Assembly (NCBI RefSeq): GCF_020524545.1
Contig: NZ_JAIVLG010000003.1
Coordinates: forward strand, 124,001 to 188,000
DNA length: 64,000 bases
Reading direction: 5' to 3'
Source: Microbacterium paraoxydans
Lineage (GTDB): Bacteria > Actinomycetota > Actinomycetes > Actinomycetales > Microbacteriaceae
Shown piece by piece: positions 8,278 through 18,142 of the stretch. Within the stretch, counting starts at the first letter, position 1, and every line of letters begins with the position of its first letter. The notes below the pieces were generated by a model. That model did not search any database. It was not told the origin of the DNA and worked only from the letters and a program-made list of their open reading frames with translations. Position numbers and translations under genes: made by a program.

Positions 8278-10611
8278 ATGCCGGCGTTCAATTCGGACTT
8301 CGCAGGGGAGATCGAGCTCGATGTGCGCAACTCAGTCCCTGACTGGTCGCCATACGAGCTGAAGGCCGCGCCGGACGGGGCTCCCAACGTCCTGATCGTC
8401 CTCTACGACGACACCGGCCTCGCTTCGTGGTCCCCATACGGTGGACGGATCAGCATGCCCACGATGGATCGGCTCGCTGCCGGTGGGCTCACCTACACGC
8501 AATGGCACACGACCGCCCTGTGCTCACCGACACGCTCGACCATGCTCACCGGGCGGAATCACCACGTCAATCGCGCCGGGGTCATCATGGAGGCAACGAA
8601 CGGGTTCCCGGGTTTCGCCGGTCGCCTTCCGGCGGAGTGCGCCACGATCGGGCAGGTGCTCCAGCAGAACGGGTACTCGACGTTCTGGGTGGGCAAGGAC
8701 CACAACGTCCCGGAAGAGGACAACGCTCCAGGCGGCGATCGGTCCATGTGGCCCGTGCAGCTCGGCTTCGACCGCTTCTACGGCTTCTTGGGCGGCGAGA
8801 CGAACAACTGGTACCCGGACCTCGTCGAGGACAATCACTTCATCGAGGCGCCCGCTACGCCGGAGGAAGGGTATCACCTCTCCAAGGATCTCGCCGACCA
8901 GGCGCTGAAGATGATCCGCAACCAGCAGGCGTCCAACCCCTCGAAGCCCTGGTACATGTGGTTCTGCCCCGGCGCGAATCATGCTCCTCATCACGCCCCT
9001 GAGGAGTACATCGAGAAGTATCGCGGGAAGTTCGACGACGGGTACGACGCGTATCGGGAATGGGTGCTCGCCCGCATGATCGCGAAGGGCATCATGCCGG
9101 AGGACACGGCGCTGACGCCGATCAATCCTCTCCCCGACGATGTCGCCAATCCTGCGGATCACGTGCGCCCGTGGGAGGAGCTGAACGATGACGAGAAGCG
9201 TCTCTTCGCCCGTTTCGCCGAGGTCTTCGCCGGTTTCTCCGAGTACACCGATGCGCAGGTCGGACGCATCGTCGACTACCTCGAGGAGACCGGGCAGCTC
9301 GACAACACCCTCGTCTTCTACTGCGCCGACAACGGTGCGTCGGGGGAGGGATCCCCGGACGGCTCCGTCAACGAGAACAAGTTCTTCAACGGCTACCCGG
9401 ACGACTTGGCCGAGAACCTGACGATGATCGACCGGCTCGGATCCGCCGACACCTACAACCACTATCCGACCGGCTGGGCGACGGCCTTCTCCACACCCTT
9501 CCAGATGTTCAAGAGGTACTCCCAGTTCGCCGGCGGCACGTGCGACCCGATGGTCATCCACTGGCCGAAGGGCATCGAGGCCAAGGGCGAGCTGCGACAC
9601 CAGTACCACCACTCGGTCGACGTCGTCGCGACGGTCCTCGACGTCATCGGCATCGAGATGCCGACCACGTTCCGCGGCGTGACCCAACATCCGCTCGACG
9701 GTGTCTCGATGAAGTACAGCTTCGACGCGGAGCCCGATGGTCAGACGCAGAAGAAGGTGCAGTACTACTCGATGCTCGGCACGCGCGGAATCTGGGCGGA
9801 CGGTTGGAAGGCAGCCGCCGTGCATGCGCCGCTGAGCGGGAAGGGCCACTTCGAGGACGACGTCTGGGAGCTCTACAACGTCGCTCTGGATCGCTCGGAG
9901 TCGAACGATCTCGCCGAGAGCCACCCTGAGAAGCTCAGAGAACTCATCGCCGCGTGGTTCGAGGAGGCCGAGAAGAACTTCGTGCTTCCCCTCGACGACC
10001 GCTCGGCGCGAGAGCTCCTCACGGTCGAGCGTCCACAGGCCGAGCCTCCGAGGGAGAGGTATGTGTACTACCCGGACACCGCCGCGGTGCCCGAGAGCGT
10101 CGCGGTGAACCTGCGCGGACGCTCGTACAAGATCATCGCGGACGTCATCCTGGAAGACGGAGCGGAGGGCGTGCTGTTCGCGCACGGATCGAGGTTCGGC
10201 GGCCACTCGCTGTTCATCAAGGACAACCGTCTCCACTACGTCTACAACTTCCTCGGCATCCCCCCGGAACAGTCGTTCGCCTCCGAGCCGCTCACCGTCG
10301 GGCCGCATACCCTCGGCGTCGAGTTCGTCCGCGAAGGGGCGGGAGAGCATGGGGAATCCGTCGGCACCGCCACGTTGTACGTCGACGACCGGGCCGTCGC
10401 CTCGGGACCGATGCGGGCGCAGGTCGGCAAGTTCACTCTGTGCGGTGATGGGCTCTGCGTCGGATGGGACAGTGCCGATCCGGTGAGCCGGGAGTACGGC
10501 AACCCGTTCCCGTTCACCGGTGGCAGGCTGCTGGGCGTCGGAATCGATGTCAGCTCGGAGCAGTATCTCGACCTCGAACTCGAGGCAGCGGCCATGCTCT
10601 CGCGCGAATAG
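8278..10611 (+). CDS. Arylsulfatase (type I sulfatase, formylglycine-dependent)
   Basis: A 777-residue sulfatase of the alkaline-phosphatase superfamily. It hydrolyses sulfate esters using a formylglycine made from Cys82 in the motif CSPTRS (82-87), followed by MLTGR. Asp44 and Asp45 (LYDDTG) and the later FYCADNG are the expected calcium ligands. The catalytic part spans about residues 35-585. The last 180 residues form a beta-rich domain typical of large bacterial arylsulfatases. ATG 8278 is preceded by GAAGGAG and beats longer in-frame starts that would overlap the previous gene. There is no signal peptide, so the enzyme is probably cytosolic. No formylglycine-generating enzyme is in this window. 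A perfect hairpin follows the stop. Confidence 0.88.
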   Translation: MPAFNSDFAGEIELDVRNSVPDWSPYELKAAPDGAPNVLIVLYDDTGLASWSPYGGRISMPTMDRLAAGGLTYTQWHTTALCSPTRSTMLTGRNHHVNRAGVIMEATNGFPGFAGRLPAECATIGQVLQQNGYSTFWVGKDHNVPEEDNAPGGDRSMWPVQLGFDRFYGFLGGETNNWYPDLVEDNHFIEAPATPEEGYHLSKDLADQALKMIRNQQASNPSKPWYMWFCPGANHAPHHAPEEYIEKYRGKFDDGYDAYREWVLARMIAKGIMPEDTALTPINPLPDDVANPADHVRPWEELNDDEKRLFARFAEVFAGFSEYTDAQVGRIVDYLEETGQLDNTLVFYCADNGASGEGSPDGSVNENKFFNGYPDDLAENLTMIDRLGSADTYNHYPTGWATAFSTPFQMFKRYSQFAGGTCDPMVIHWPKGIEAKGELRHQYHHSVDVVATVLDVIGIEMPTTFRGVTQHPLDGVSMKYSFDAEPDGQTQKKVQYYSMLGTRGIWADGWKAAAVHAPLSGKGHFEDDVWELYNVALDRSESNDLAESHPEKLRELIAAWFEEAEKNFVLPLDDRSARELLTVERPQAEPPRERYVYYPDTAAVPESVAVNLRGRSYKIIADVILEDGAEGVLFAHGSRFGGHSLFIKDNRLHYVYNFLGIPPEQSFASEPLTVGPHTLGVEFVREGAGEHGESVGTATLYVDDRAVASGPMRAQVGKFTLCGDGLCVGWDSADPVSREYGNPFPFTGGRLLGVGIDVSSEQYLDLELEAAAMLSRE

Positions 10612-10628
10612 ACGGACGTCGGACGTCG

Positions 10629-11578
<950 letters not shown>

Positions 11579-11582
<4 letters not shown>

Positions 11583-13570
11583 CTCGGTTCCTCGCCTCTC
11601 GATCGGTCAGCAGTCGACGGCTCCATGCTGGCATCCCCGTCATGCGTGGCAGCGTGGCTCGTCACCCCTGTCGGGTGAGCGCTCTGAGCAGCCCCGGGGC
11701 CCGTCCCCGCCGTCGCGAGCGGGAGAGCCGCGGTCGGACCGCTCAGTGCCCGGAGCGCGTACAGGATGGTCGCGAGGTCGACGAGCTCCTGGACGAGGGC
11801 TCCGACCACCGCCGGGATGGCACCCGTCATCGCGACGATCATGAGCCCGACGCTCAGTCCGATCCCGATCCAGATCGCCGTCAGCGCCACCCGCAGGGTG
11901 TGCCGGCCGATGGAGAACGCATCCACGACCTTCGCCAGGGAATCGACGAGGATCACGACATCGGCGGCGTCCCCGGCGGCCGTCGCGCCTTTCGCCCCCA
12001 TGGCGACGCCGATATCGGCAGCGGCGAGCACGGGGGCATCGTTGACCCCGTCGCCGACCATCATCACCGGCCGTGGCTGGAGCTCGGCGGCGAGACGCAC
12101 CTTCTCGGGAGGGAGCAGCTCCGCACGGACCTCCGTTATCCCCACCTGGTGGGCGACGGACTCCGCTGTCGACCGCACGTCGCCGGTGAGCATCGAGATC
12201 CGGTCGACGCCGCTCTCGCGCAGCCACGAGATGACCGCCGCCGCTTCCGGTCGGGGGTGGTCGGCGAGCACGAGCACACCGGCGAAGCGTCCGTCGACGC
12301 ACACGTACGCAGCGGCCTGACTGACGTCGAGCGTCGCGCGCACCGTGTCGGGCGCGTGGGCAGCCACATACGCCGGTTTGCCGACCACCACGACTCGTCC
12401 GGCGATGCGGGCGACGACGCCGTTCGTCGCCTCCTCGCGTGCTTCCTCGGCGGCATGGAGGGGGAGACCACGCTGTTCGGCGGCGCGCCGGATGCCCTCG
12501 GCGAGGACGTGCGTCGAGTACTGCTCCGCCGAGGCGGCGAGCTGCAGTATCTCGTCCGCGTCGAAGCTGCTCGTGGGGCGGACATCGACGAGCTCCGGCC
12601 GGCCCTGAGTGAGCGTGCCGGTCTTGTCGAATGCGGCCGAACGCACGCGCGCGATCTGTTCGAGGACGGCGCCGCCCTTCATGATCACCCCGGCCTTCGC
12701 GGCGCGCGACAGGCCCCCGAGGAAGGCGACGGGAGCCGCGATCAGGAGCGGGCACGGCGTGGCGAGCACGAGCACTTCGGCGAACCTCGTCGAGTCGCCG
12801 GAGATCGCCCAGGCGCTGCCCGCGAGCACGAGCGAAACCGCCGTGAACGGGATCGCGAAGCGGTCGGCCAAGCGCACGACCGGGGCGTGGGAGGCCTCCG
12901 CTTCGTGCACGAGCGCGACGATCTGCTGGTACTGACTGTCGGCGCTCCTGCGAACCGCCTGTATCCGCACTGCTCGGGTTCCATTGATCGCTCCGGAGAG
13001 CACCTCTCCACCGGCGTCTCGGGTCACGGGCATGCTCTCGCCCGTCAGCGAGGACTCGTCGAACGTGCCCGTTCCGCCCAACAGCGATCCGTCGACAGGG
13101 ACGATCTCGGACGGTCGCACCAGGAGGACGTCGCCGACGGCGACCTGATCGACGGGGACGTCCCTGACCTCGTCCGATTCCGTCGTCTCCGGATGCAGGA
13201 GCACGTGTGCGATGCGCGGGGAGCGGTCGAGCAGCGCCGACAGATCACGTTTCGCCCGGCGCCCGGCGAAGTCCTCGAGAGCCTCTCCGCCCGAGAGCAT
13301 CAGCACGATGATGAGGGAGGCGATGTACTCACCGACCGCGAGTGTGGCGACCATCGCCACCACGGCGAGAATATCGAGGCCGACATGGCCGCGGAGCACA
13401 TCGCGCACCATCCCGACCAGGGTCCACGCGATGAACACCGCCACATAGGCGGTCGCGATCCATCGACCGAGGTCCGCCGTGTCGCTCGCATGGAGGAACA
13501 GCACCCCGACGAACACGAGGACGGTGATCGTGATGGCCGGATAGCGCCACAGCAGGCGGAGAAACCTCAT
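11579..13570 (-). CDS. Heavy-metal-type P-type ATPase with TPC motif
   Basis: A 663-residue ATPase. Six to eight membrane segments surround an actuator domain with TGES (SSLTGESMPV). The ion-site motif in the transport helix is TPCPLL with Cys273, then DKTGTL with phosphorylated Asp315, and the hinge GDGVNDAP. No N-terminal metal-binding (HMA) domain is present. The nucleotide-domain HP signature of P1B pumps (usually SEHPLA) reads STHVLAEG here. TPC instead of CPC or SPC makes the metal uncertain; zinc/copper specificity should not be assumed. The start ATG 13570 faces the flavoprotein operon across a 139-bp divergent region. It is the first gene of an operon with the HAD hydrolase. Confidence 0.85.
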
Positions 13571-13670
13571 GCCTCAGCTTCCCGCGAACAGGCGCTCGGT
13601 GCCAACTGAGGCGCGGCATTGCTCGGGGAATCCCATGGAATCCCTGTGAGTCCGCGAGGGGTCAGCCTTC

Positions 13671-13703
13671 CTTAGAGCTGTCTCAGAGCCGCATCTCCAC
13701 GAT
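13671..13703 (+). promoter_or_regulatory. Candidate response-regulator operator and -10 box before the flavoprotein operon
   Basis: Two heptamers, CTTAGAG (13671-13677) and CTCAGAG (13682-13688), are direct repeats with an 11-bp period. A weaker TCAGCC lies 10 bp further upstream. CACGAT (13698-13703) stands 6 nt before ATG 13710 and may be the -10 box, which puts the repeats at the -35 position, as for OmpR/PhoB-type activators. The link to the nearby response regulator is inference. Confidence 0.45.
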
Positions 13704-13709
13704 TGCTGC

Positions 13710-15131
13710 ATGACCACACTGACGGCACGACCCCGAGCATCCGTCCCCTCGAAGCCCCGCGCCTCGGCGCGCTCGGGCCGGCGCCGTGCCCAGGCATGGC
13801 GGGCGGGGGCGATCACCGTCATCTGGGCGACGAGCCTCTTCGTTGTGGCGCTCTGGGTATCGGGGGGAGGCATCGCCGCCGTCCTCGGGGTCAATGGGGA
13901 GACCGTCACCACGCTGGGGCGACTGACCGGTCTGGTCGCTGCGAATCTGCTGCTGTATCAAGTCCTGCTCATGGCGCGTGTGCCGCTCTTCGAACGCGGA
14001 TTCGGTCGTGACGGCATCACGCGCATGCATCGCTTCGTCGGGTTCTGGTCGTTCTGGTTGATGTGTGCGCACATCGCGCTTCTCGCCGTGGGGTACGCGA
14101 TCACCGCCGGCACCGACCCGCTCGGCCAACTGTGGAGTTTCGTCTGGGACTACCCGGGCATGCTGCTGGCGACAGCGGGCACACTCCTGATCCTGCTCGT
14201 CGTGGCCACGTCGATCCGGCGGGCGCGTCGGCGTCTGCGCTATGAGTCGTGGCATCTTCTGCACCTCTACGCCTACCTCGGAGTCGGGCTGGCGCTTCCC
14301 CACCAGTTGTGGACGGGGGCGGACTTCCTCTCTTCGCCGTTCGCCACCCTCTACTGGTGGTCGCTCTGGATGATCGCCGCGGCGTCGGTCCTCGTTTTCC
14401 GGGTCGGCATGCCCGTGCTGCGTTCCACGCGTCGCAGCCTGCGCGTGGCGAGCGTCGAACCGGACGGAGCGCGTGGGGTGACCATCCGCATCGCGGGGAA
14501 AGACATCGAGACGCTGGGCGCCCGCGCCGGGCAGTTCTTCGTCTGGCGTTTCCTCGACGGGCCGGGGTGGATGCGCGGGCATCCGTTCTCCCTTTCGGCT
14601 GCGCCGGGGAGAGAGCTCACCCTGACAGCCCGGGTGGTGGGCGATGGCACACGTCGGCTGGAGACGCTCACGGCGGGCACGCGGGTCATCGTGGAAGGAC
14701 CTTATGGCGAGATGACGGGGGAGCGCCGCACCGGGACGAAGCTGCTCCTGATCGGTGCCGGGGCGGGAGTCGCCCCGCTTCTCTCGCTGCTGGAGGCGGA
14801 GGACTATGCGCCGGGAGAGGCGACGCTCCTCACTCGCGACTCGGTCGCCGAGGACACCCTCCGCCGAGAGGCGATCGCCGACCTCGTCGCCCGTCGAGGA
14901 GTGCGCTATCTACCGTTCGTCGGCCCTCGATCCTCCGGCGCGTCGAGGTGGATAGCGGCGAGCCATGGCGCCTGGAGCGGACCCGACCTCCTGCGCCATC
15001 TCATCCCCGACCCCGCGAGCTACGACGTGTTCGTCTGCGGTACGGAGGCGTGGATGAAGGACCTCAAGCGGGACCTCGAGGGTGCAGGATTCCCTGCACA
15101 CCGAATCCACTCCGAATCCTTCACGATCTGA
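13710..15131 (+). CDS. Ferric-reductase-like transmembrane flavoprotein (ferredoxin-reductase family)
   Basis: A 473-residue membrane oxidoreductase. Residues about 30-230 form six helices of the ferric-reductase-like domain. Candidate heme ligands are the histidines in RMHRFVGFW, MCAHIALL, SWHLLHLY and LPHQLW. A ferredoxin-reductase FAD domain follows (AGQFFVWRFL, HPFSLSAAP), then an NAD-binding domain with LIGAGAGVAPLLSLL and a C-terminal VFVCGTEAWM. Electrons should pass from NAD(P)H through FAD and heme across the membrane. It leads an operon with an FMN-binding protein (14-nt gap) and ApbE, so the likely acceptor is the covalently bound FMN of the next protein. The final extracellular acceptor is unknown. 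Confidence 0.85.
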   Translation: MTTLTARPRASVPSKPRASARSGRRRAQAWRAGAITVIWATSLFVVALWVSGGGIAAVLGVNGETVTTLGRLTGLVAANLLLYQVLLMARVPLFERGFGRDGITRMHRFVGFWSFWLMCAHIALLAVGYAITAGTDPLGQLWSFVWDYPGMLLATAGTLLILLVVATSIRRARRRLRYESWHLLHLYAYLGVGLALPHQLWTGADFLSSPFATLYWWSLWMIAAASVLVFRVGMPVLRSTRRSLRVASVEPDGARGVTIRIAGKDIETLGARAGQFFVWRFLDGPGWMRGHPFSLSAAPGRELTLTARVVGDGTRRLETLTAGTRVIVEGPYGEMTGERRTGTKLLLIGAGAGVAPLLSLLEAEDYAPGEATLLTRDSVAEDTLRREAIADLVARRGVRYLPFVGPRSSGASRWIAASHGAWSGPDLLRHLIPDPASYDVFVCGTEAWMKDLKRDLEGAGFPAHRIHSESFTI

Positions 15132-15145
15132 CCGGGGAGCTCACC

Positions 15146-15595
15146 ATGAAGAAGATCCTGTATGCCGTTCTCGCGACGATCAGCGGTCTCGTGCTGCTTT
15201 TCAGCTACCGCACGTCGGTCGAAGCAGTCATGCCGACGGCCACCGTCCCAGCCTCGGGTACCACCGCCAGCGCCTCCGACGCGTCTCCTTCCGGGTCATC
15301 CGCGGGAGGCGGGTTCACCGACGGCACGTACACCGGTACCTCGTCGCAGACCAGGTACGGGCCGGTCCAGGTGCAGATCACGGTCGCAGGTGGACGGATC
15401 AGCGATGTGCAGGCGATCGACTACCCCGACGGCAACGGACGGGACCGCCAGATCAACGGCACCGCGATCCCGCGACTCGTGTCGGAGACGCTGCAGGCTC
15501 AGAGCGCCGAGATCCAGATGGTCTCGGGCGCGACCTATACGAGCGACGGGTACCGGTCGTCGCTGCAGAGCGCTCTCGACCAGGCGCAGAGCTGA
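15146..15595 (+). CDS. Membrane-anchored FMN-binding domain protein
   Basis: A 149-residue protein. Residues 1-20 are an N-terminal membrane anchor (KKILYAVLATISGLVLLFS), 30-58 a Ser/Thr/Ala-rich linker, and 60-149 an FMN_bind domain. The flavinylation motif SGATYTS places the acceptor threonine at Thr130, as in NqrC and RnfG, where FMN is attached by a phosphoester bond. The start ATG is preceded by GGGGAG. The stop overlaps the next start (TGATG), coupling it to ApbE, the enzyme that attaches FMN. The protein should sit outside the membrane and accept electrons from the upstream reductase. It is too short for any second redox domain. Confidence 0.85.
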   Translation: MKKILYAVLATISGLVLLFSYRTSVEAVMPTATVPASGTTASASDASPSGSSAGGGFTDGTYTGTSSQTRYGPVQVQITVAGGRISDVQAIDYPDGNGRDRQINGTAIPRLVSETLQAQSAEIQMVSGATYTSDGYRSSLQSALDQAQS

Positions 15596-16407
15596 TGCGT
15601 GCGGCACAGGAGACGAAGCGCGTGTGGGTCGAGGAGGTCATGGGTATCCCGATGAGCGTTCATCTCGTCTCCCCCTCGACGCAGCACGACGCGCGCGCCG
15701 AACAGGCGGTCCGGGCATGTTTCGACGAACTGCACGAGCTCGACGGTGTGTTCTCGACCTATCGGCCGGAGTCCGACATCAACCGCATCCGCCGCGGAGA
15801 ATTGGCTCTCCTCGACGCCGATCCGCGAGTGCTGGCGTCCGTGAGCGCCTGCGACCGCGCGGAGCAGGAGACTGCGGGCTTGTTCTCGGCCCACCGCCAC
15901 GGGTGGTTCGATCCCACGGGCTGGGTGAAGGGCTGGGCAGTGGAGGAGGCGAGTCGTCGCCATCTCGCGCCTCTTCTCGACTCGGCGCTCGCGGTCGGGA
16001 TGAACGCCGGGGGAGACCTGCAGCTGTTCACTGCCCCTGGGGCGGATCGACGCTGGCACGTGGGAATCGCGGATCCGCGTCACCGTGCTCGGACCATCGC
16101 CACCCTCGACATCGCGGACGGTGCGGTCGCCACGTCGGGCACCGCCGAGCGCGGGCGCCACATCCTCGATCCCCGCACGGGTGAACCGGCCGTCGGAGTC
16201 GCATCCGCCACGATCGTCGCGGATGGGCTCGCGCACGCGGACGTCTGGGCGACCGCCGCCGTCGTCGCGGGAGCCGCGGATCGCTCGTGGATCGCCGCCT
16301 CCGCGTCCCGTACCGGCATCGTCGTGGGTGACGACGGGGCGGTGACGCGCTGGCTCGGTTCGACGGTGATCGACGTGAATGAGATCAGCGGTGCACCGGG
16401 AGTGTGA
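15595..16407 (+). CDS. apbE: FAD:protein FMN transferase
   Basis: A 270-residue ApbE. It transfers FMN from FAD to a threonine of the target protein with magnesium. Recognisable motifs are FSTYRPESDINRI, FDPTGWVKGWAVEEA, MNAGGDLQ and VATSGTAERGRHILDPRTG. It begins within the stop codon of the FMN-binding gene. No signal peptide or lipobox is visible at the N-terminus, although the target is membrane-anchored with an outward-facing domain. Either flavinylation occurs inside before export, or secretion is non-classical. The 3' end overlaps the convergent histidine kinase gene by 23 bp. Confidence 0.88.
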   Translation: MRAAQETKRVWVEEVMGIPMSVHLVSPSTQHDARAEQAVRACFDELHELDGVFSTYRPESDINRIRRGELALLDADPRVLASVSACDRAEQETAGLFSAHRHGWFDPTGWVKGWAVEEASRRHLAPLLDSALAVGMNAGGDLQLFTAPGADRRWHVGIADPRHRARTIATLDIADGAVATSGTAERGRHILDPRTGEPAVGVASATIVADGLAHADVWATAAVVAGAADRSWIAASASRTGIVVGDDGAVTRWLGSTVIDVNEISGAPGV

Positions 16408-17359
16408 GGAGGAAGGTCGTCCCGATCGTGGTCGAGCTCTCGACCACGATCGAGCCGCCGGCCCGTCGTGCCACGTCTCTCACGAGTGAGAGCCCCAGGC
16501 CGAAGCCGCGTGGGCGCCCGCTCTCGGCGGGACGGGAGAACCGTTCGAAGACCTGATCGGGCGGGATGCTGTCGATCCCGGTTCCCTGATCGGCCACGCG
16601 CACCCGGGCATTCCGGGCATCTCGGTCGATGCCGATGGTGACGGTACCGCCGTGGGGGGAATGCTGCACCGCGTTGTCGAGGAGGGCGACGAGGATGCGA
16701 ACCAGCGTCACCGACGGGAGCATGACCTCCGCATCGTCGTCGACGGTCACCGTGAGGGTGACGTCCGACTCGTGTGCGAGCGTCGACATCGCGGCGACAG
16801 CCGTGGATGCCGCCTGGGCGACGTCCGCCTTTCCCTCGGCGCGGGATTCGCTCTCGGCCGCGATGAGCAGGTCGTTGAGCACGTCGCTCATCGCGTCGGC
16901 ATCGCGTCGAAGCTCGACGATCCCCGGCGCGATGTCCTCGCCGCGATCGACGCGCCGCTGCAGAACCTGGACGCGACTGGTCAAGGCCGTCAGCGGTGTG
17001 CGCAGCTCATGGCTGGCATCGGCGACGAAGTTGCGCTGTCGGCGCAGCGCCTCGGCGAGGGGTCGCACCGATCGGCGGGCGGCGATGGCGGCGACGCCGC
17101 CCAGCAGCACGACGCCGATGATTCCCAGCACGATCACGGTCGGCACGATGACGTCGATATCGACGATGAAGTCGTCGCGGGTCCCCGGCGGGCCGCCGAG
17201 CCATCCACCGCCGTGCTCCTCGCCTTCTCGGCGCGAGGTCGAGAGGACCACCAGAATGAGGATCCCGATACCGATCGCGACGATCACGCCGGACGCGACT
17301 CCCACCCACAGCCCGATCGACAGGGCGGTCCGGCGGACGCGTGCCTCGTCGTCGCTCAT
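16385..17359 (-). CDS. Two-component sensor histidine kinase
   Basis: A 324-residue kinase. Membrane helices at about 15-40 and 70-94 flank a short outside loop of about 30 residues rich in glycine and acidic residues. The H box FVADASHELRTPLT places the phosphorylated histidine at His117. N box LLDNAVQHSP, G boxes DQGTGID and GFGLGLSLV complete the ATPase domain. No HAMP domain is obvious. It is translationally coupled to the response regulator (ATGA at 17356-17359). The tiny sensor loop suggests intramembrane or protein-protein sensing. Its end overlaps apbE, so the pair is convergent to the flavoprotein operon, a probable target. Confidence 0.88.
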   Translation of the reverse strand: MSDDEARVRRTALSIGLWVGVASGVIVAIGIGILILVVLSTSRREGEEHGGGWLGGPPGTRDDFIVDIDVIVPTVIVLGIIGVVLLGGVAAIAARRSVRPLAEALRRQRNFVADASHELRTPLTALTSRVQVLQRRVDRGEDIAPGIVELRRDADAMSDVLNDLLIAAESESRAEGKADVAQAASTAVAAMSTLAHESDVTLTVTVDDDAEVMLPSVTLVRILVALLDNAVQHSPHGGTVTIGIDRDARNARVRVADQGTGIDSIPPDQVFERFSRPAESGRPRGFGLGLSLVRDVARRAGGSIVVESSTTIGTTFLLTLPVHR

Positions 17360-18033
17360 GAGGGGGTCCCCGCACGGTAGCCGCGCGCACGGATCGTCTC
17401 GATCACTTCCGGCGTCGTCTTGCGCCGTACGTAGTGCACGTACGTGTCCACCGAGCTGTTCGTGTCGCCCTCGTGGAACACTGCTCGGAGAATCTCCTCC
17501 CGGCTGAACACGTGCTCCGGGCTGCCCGATAACAGCTCGAGGAGCGCGCTCTCGGTCGTGGTCAACGCCACGCGGAATCCGGACGGGTCATAGATCGCCT
17601 GGGAGTCGGGCACGAAGACCCACTCGCCCAGCAGCCTTCGTGCGCTCTCTGTGCGAAAGGCTCTGCGCAGGGCGCGAAGGCGCGCGAGCAGCTCTTCGTA
17701 GTCGAACGGCTTCACGAGGTAGTCGTTCGCCCCGCCATCGAGCCCGGTCACACGGTCGTCGACCGTGCCGAGGGCCGTGAGCATCAGGATGGGTGTCGTG
17801 ATGTGCGCCGTCCGCACCGCGCGCACGAAAGCGACGCCGTCCATGCCGGGCAGTCGCCGATCGACGACCATGACGTCATAGCGCCTGCTCAGGGCGAGCC
17901 GCAGTGCGCTCTCGCCGTCGGAGGCGTGGTCCACGTCGTAGACGTCGCCGAGTACCTCGACTGTCAAGGCGGCGATCTCCGCATCGTCTTCGACATAGAG
18001 GAGGCTTCCGCGCGGCGCATCGCTGACGTTCAT
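17356..18033 (-). CDS. OmpR/PhoB-family response regulator
   Basis: A 225-residue regulator. The receiver domain has the acidic pair in YVEDDAEI, phosphoacceptor Asp58 (VMVVDRRLPGMDG), Thr in MLTALG and Lys in DYLVKPFDY. The C-terminal winged helix ends with SVDTYVHYVRRKT and IRARGYRAG. Proteins of this class bind direct repeats with an 11-bp period, as found at 13671-13688 in front of the flavoprotein operon. The start ATG 18033 is preceded by GAGGACG. It is the first gene of the two-component operon and is divergent from the DHA2 exporter. Confidence 0.88.
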   Translation of the reverse strand: MNVSDAPRGSLLYVEDDAEIAALTVEVLGDVYDVDHASDGESALRLALSRRYDVMVVDRRLPGMDGVAFVRAVRTAHITTPILMLTALGTVDDRVTGLDGGANDYLVKPFDYEELLARLRALRRAFRTESARRLLGEWVFVPDSQAIYDPSGFRVALTTTESALLELLSGSPEHVFSREEILRAVFHEGDTNSSVDTYVHYVRRKTTPEVIETIRARGYRAGTPS

Positions 18034-18120
18034 GGCGGCCGTCCTCGGGATTCGTCGTGATCTACGTCCTCAGAGTACGCCCGGCCGGGAACGGGTGAGC
18101 TCAAGCTCGCGCAGACTCAT

Positions 18121-18135
18121 TTAGCTAACTAGGCT
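18121..18135 (+). promoter_or_regulatory. Promoter of the DHA2 exporter with palindrome TTAGCTAA
   Basis: TTAGCTAA (18121-18128) is a perfect 8-bp palindrome directly before the -10 box TAGGCT (18130-18135), 7 nt from ATG 18143. Such a site would let a repressor block polymerase. No MarR- or TetR-type regulator is encoded nearby. Confidence 0.45.
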
Positions 18136-18142
18136 AGCGATC

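Noticed and set aside
18069..18075. Second response-regulator site (CTCAGAG) in front of the regulator gene
   Set aside because: A single heptamer without an 11-bp partner; such a word is expected several times by chance in 64 kb.
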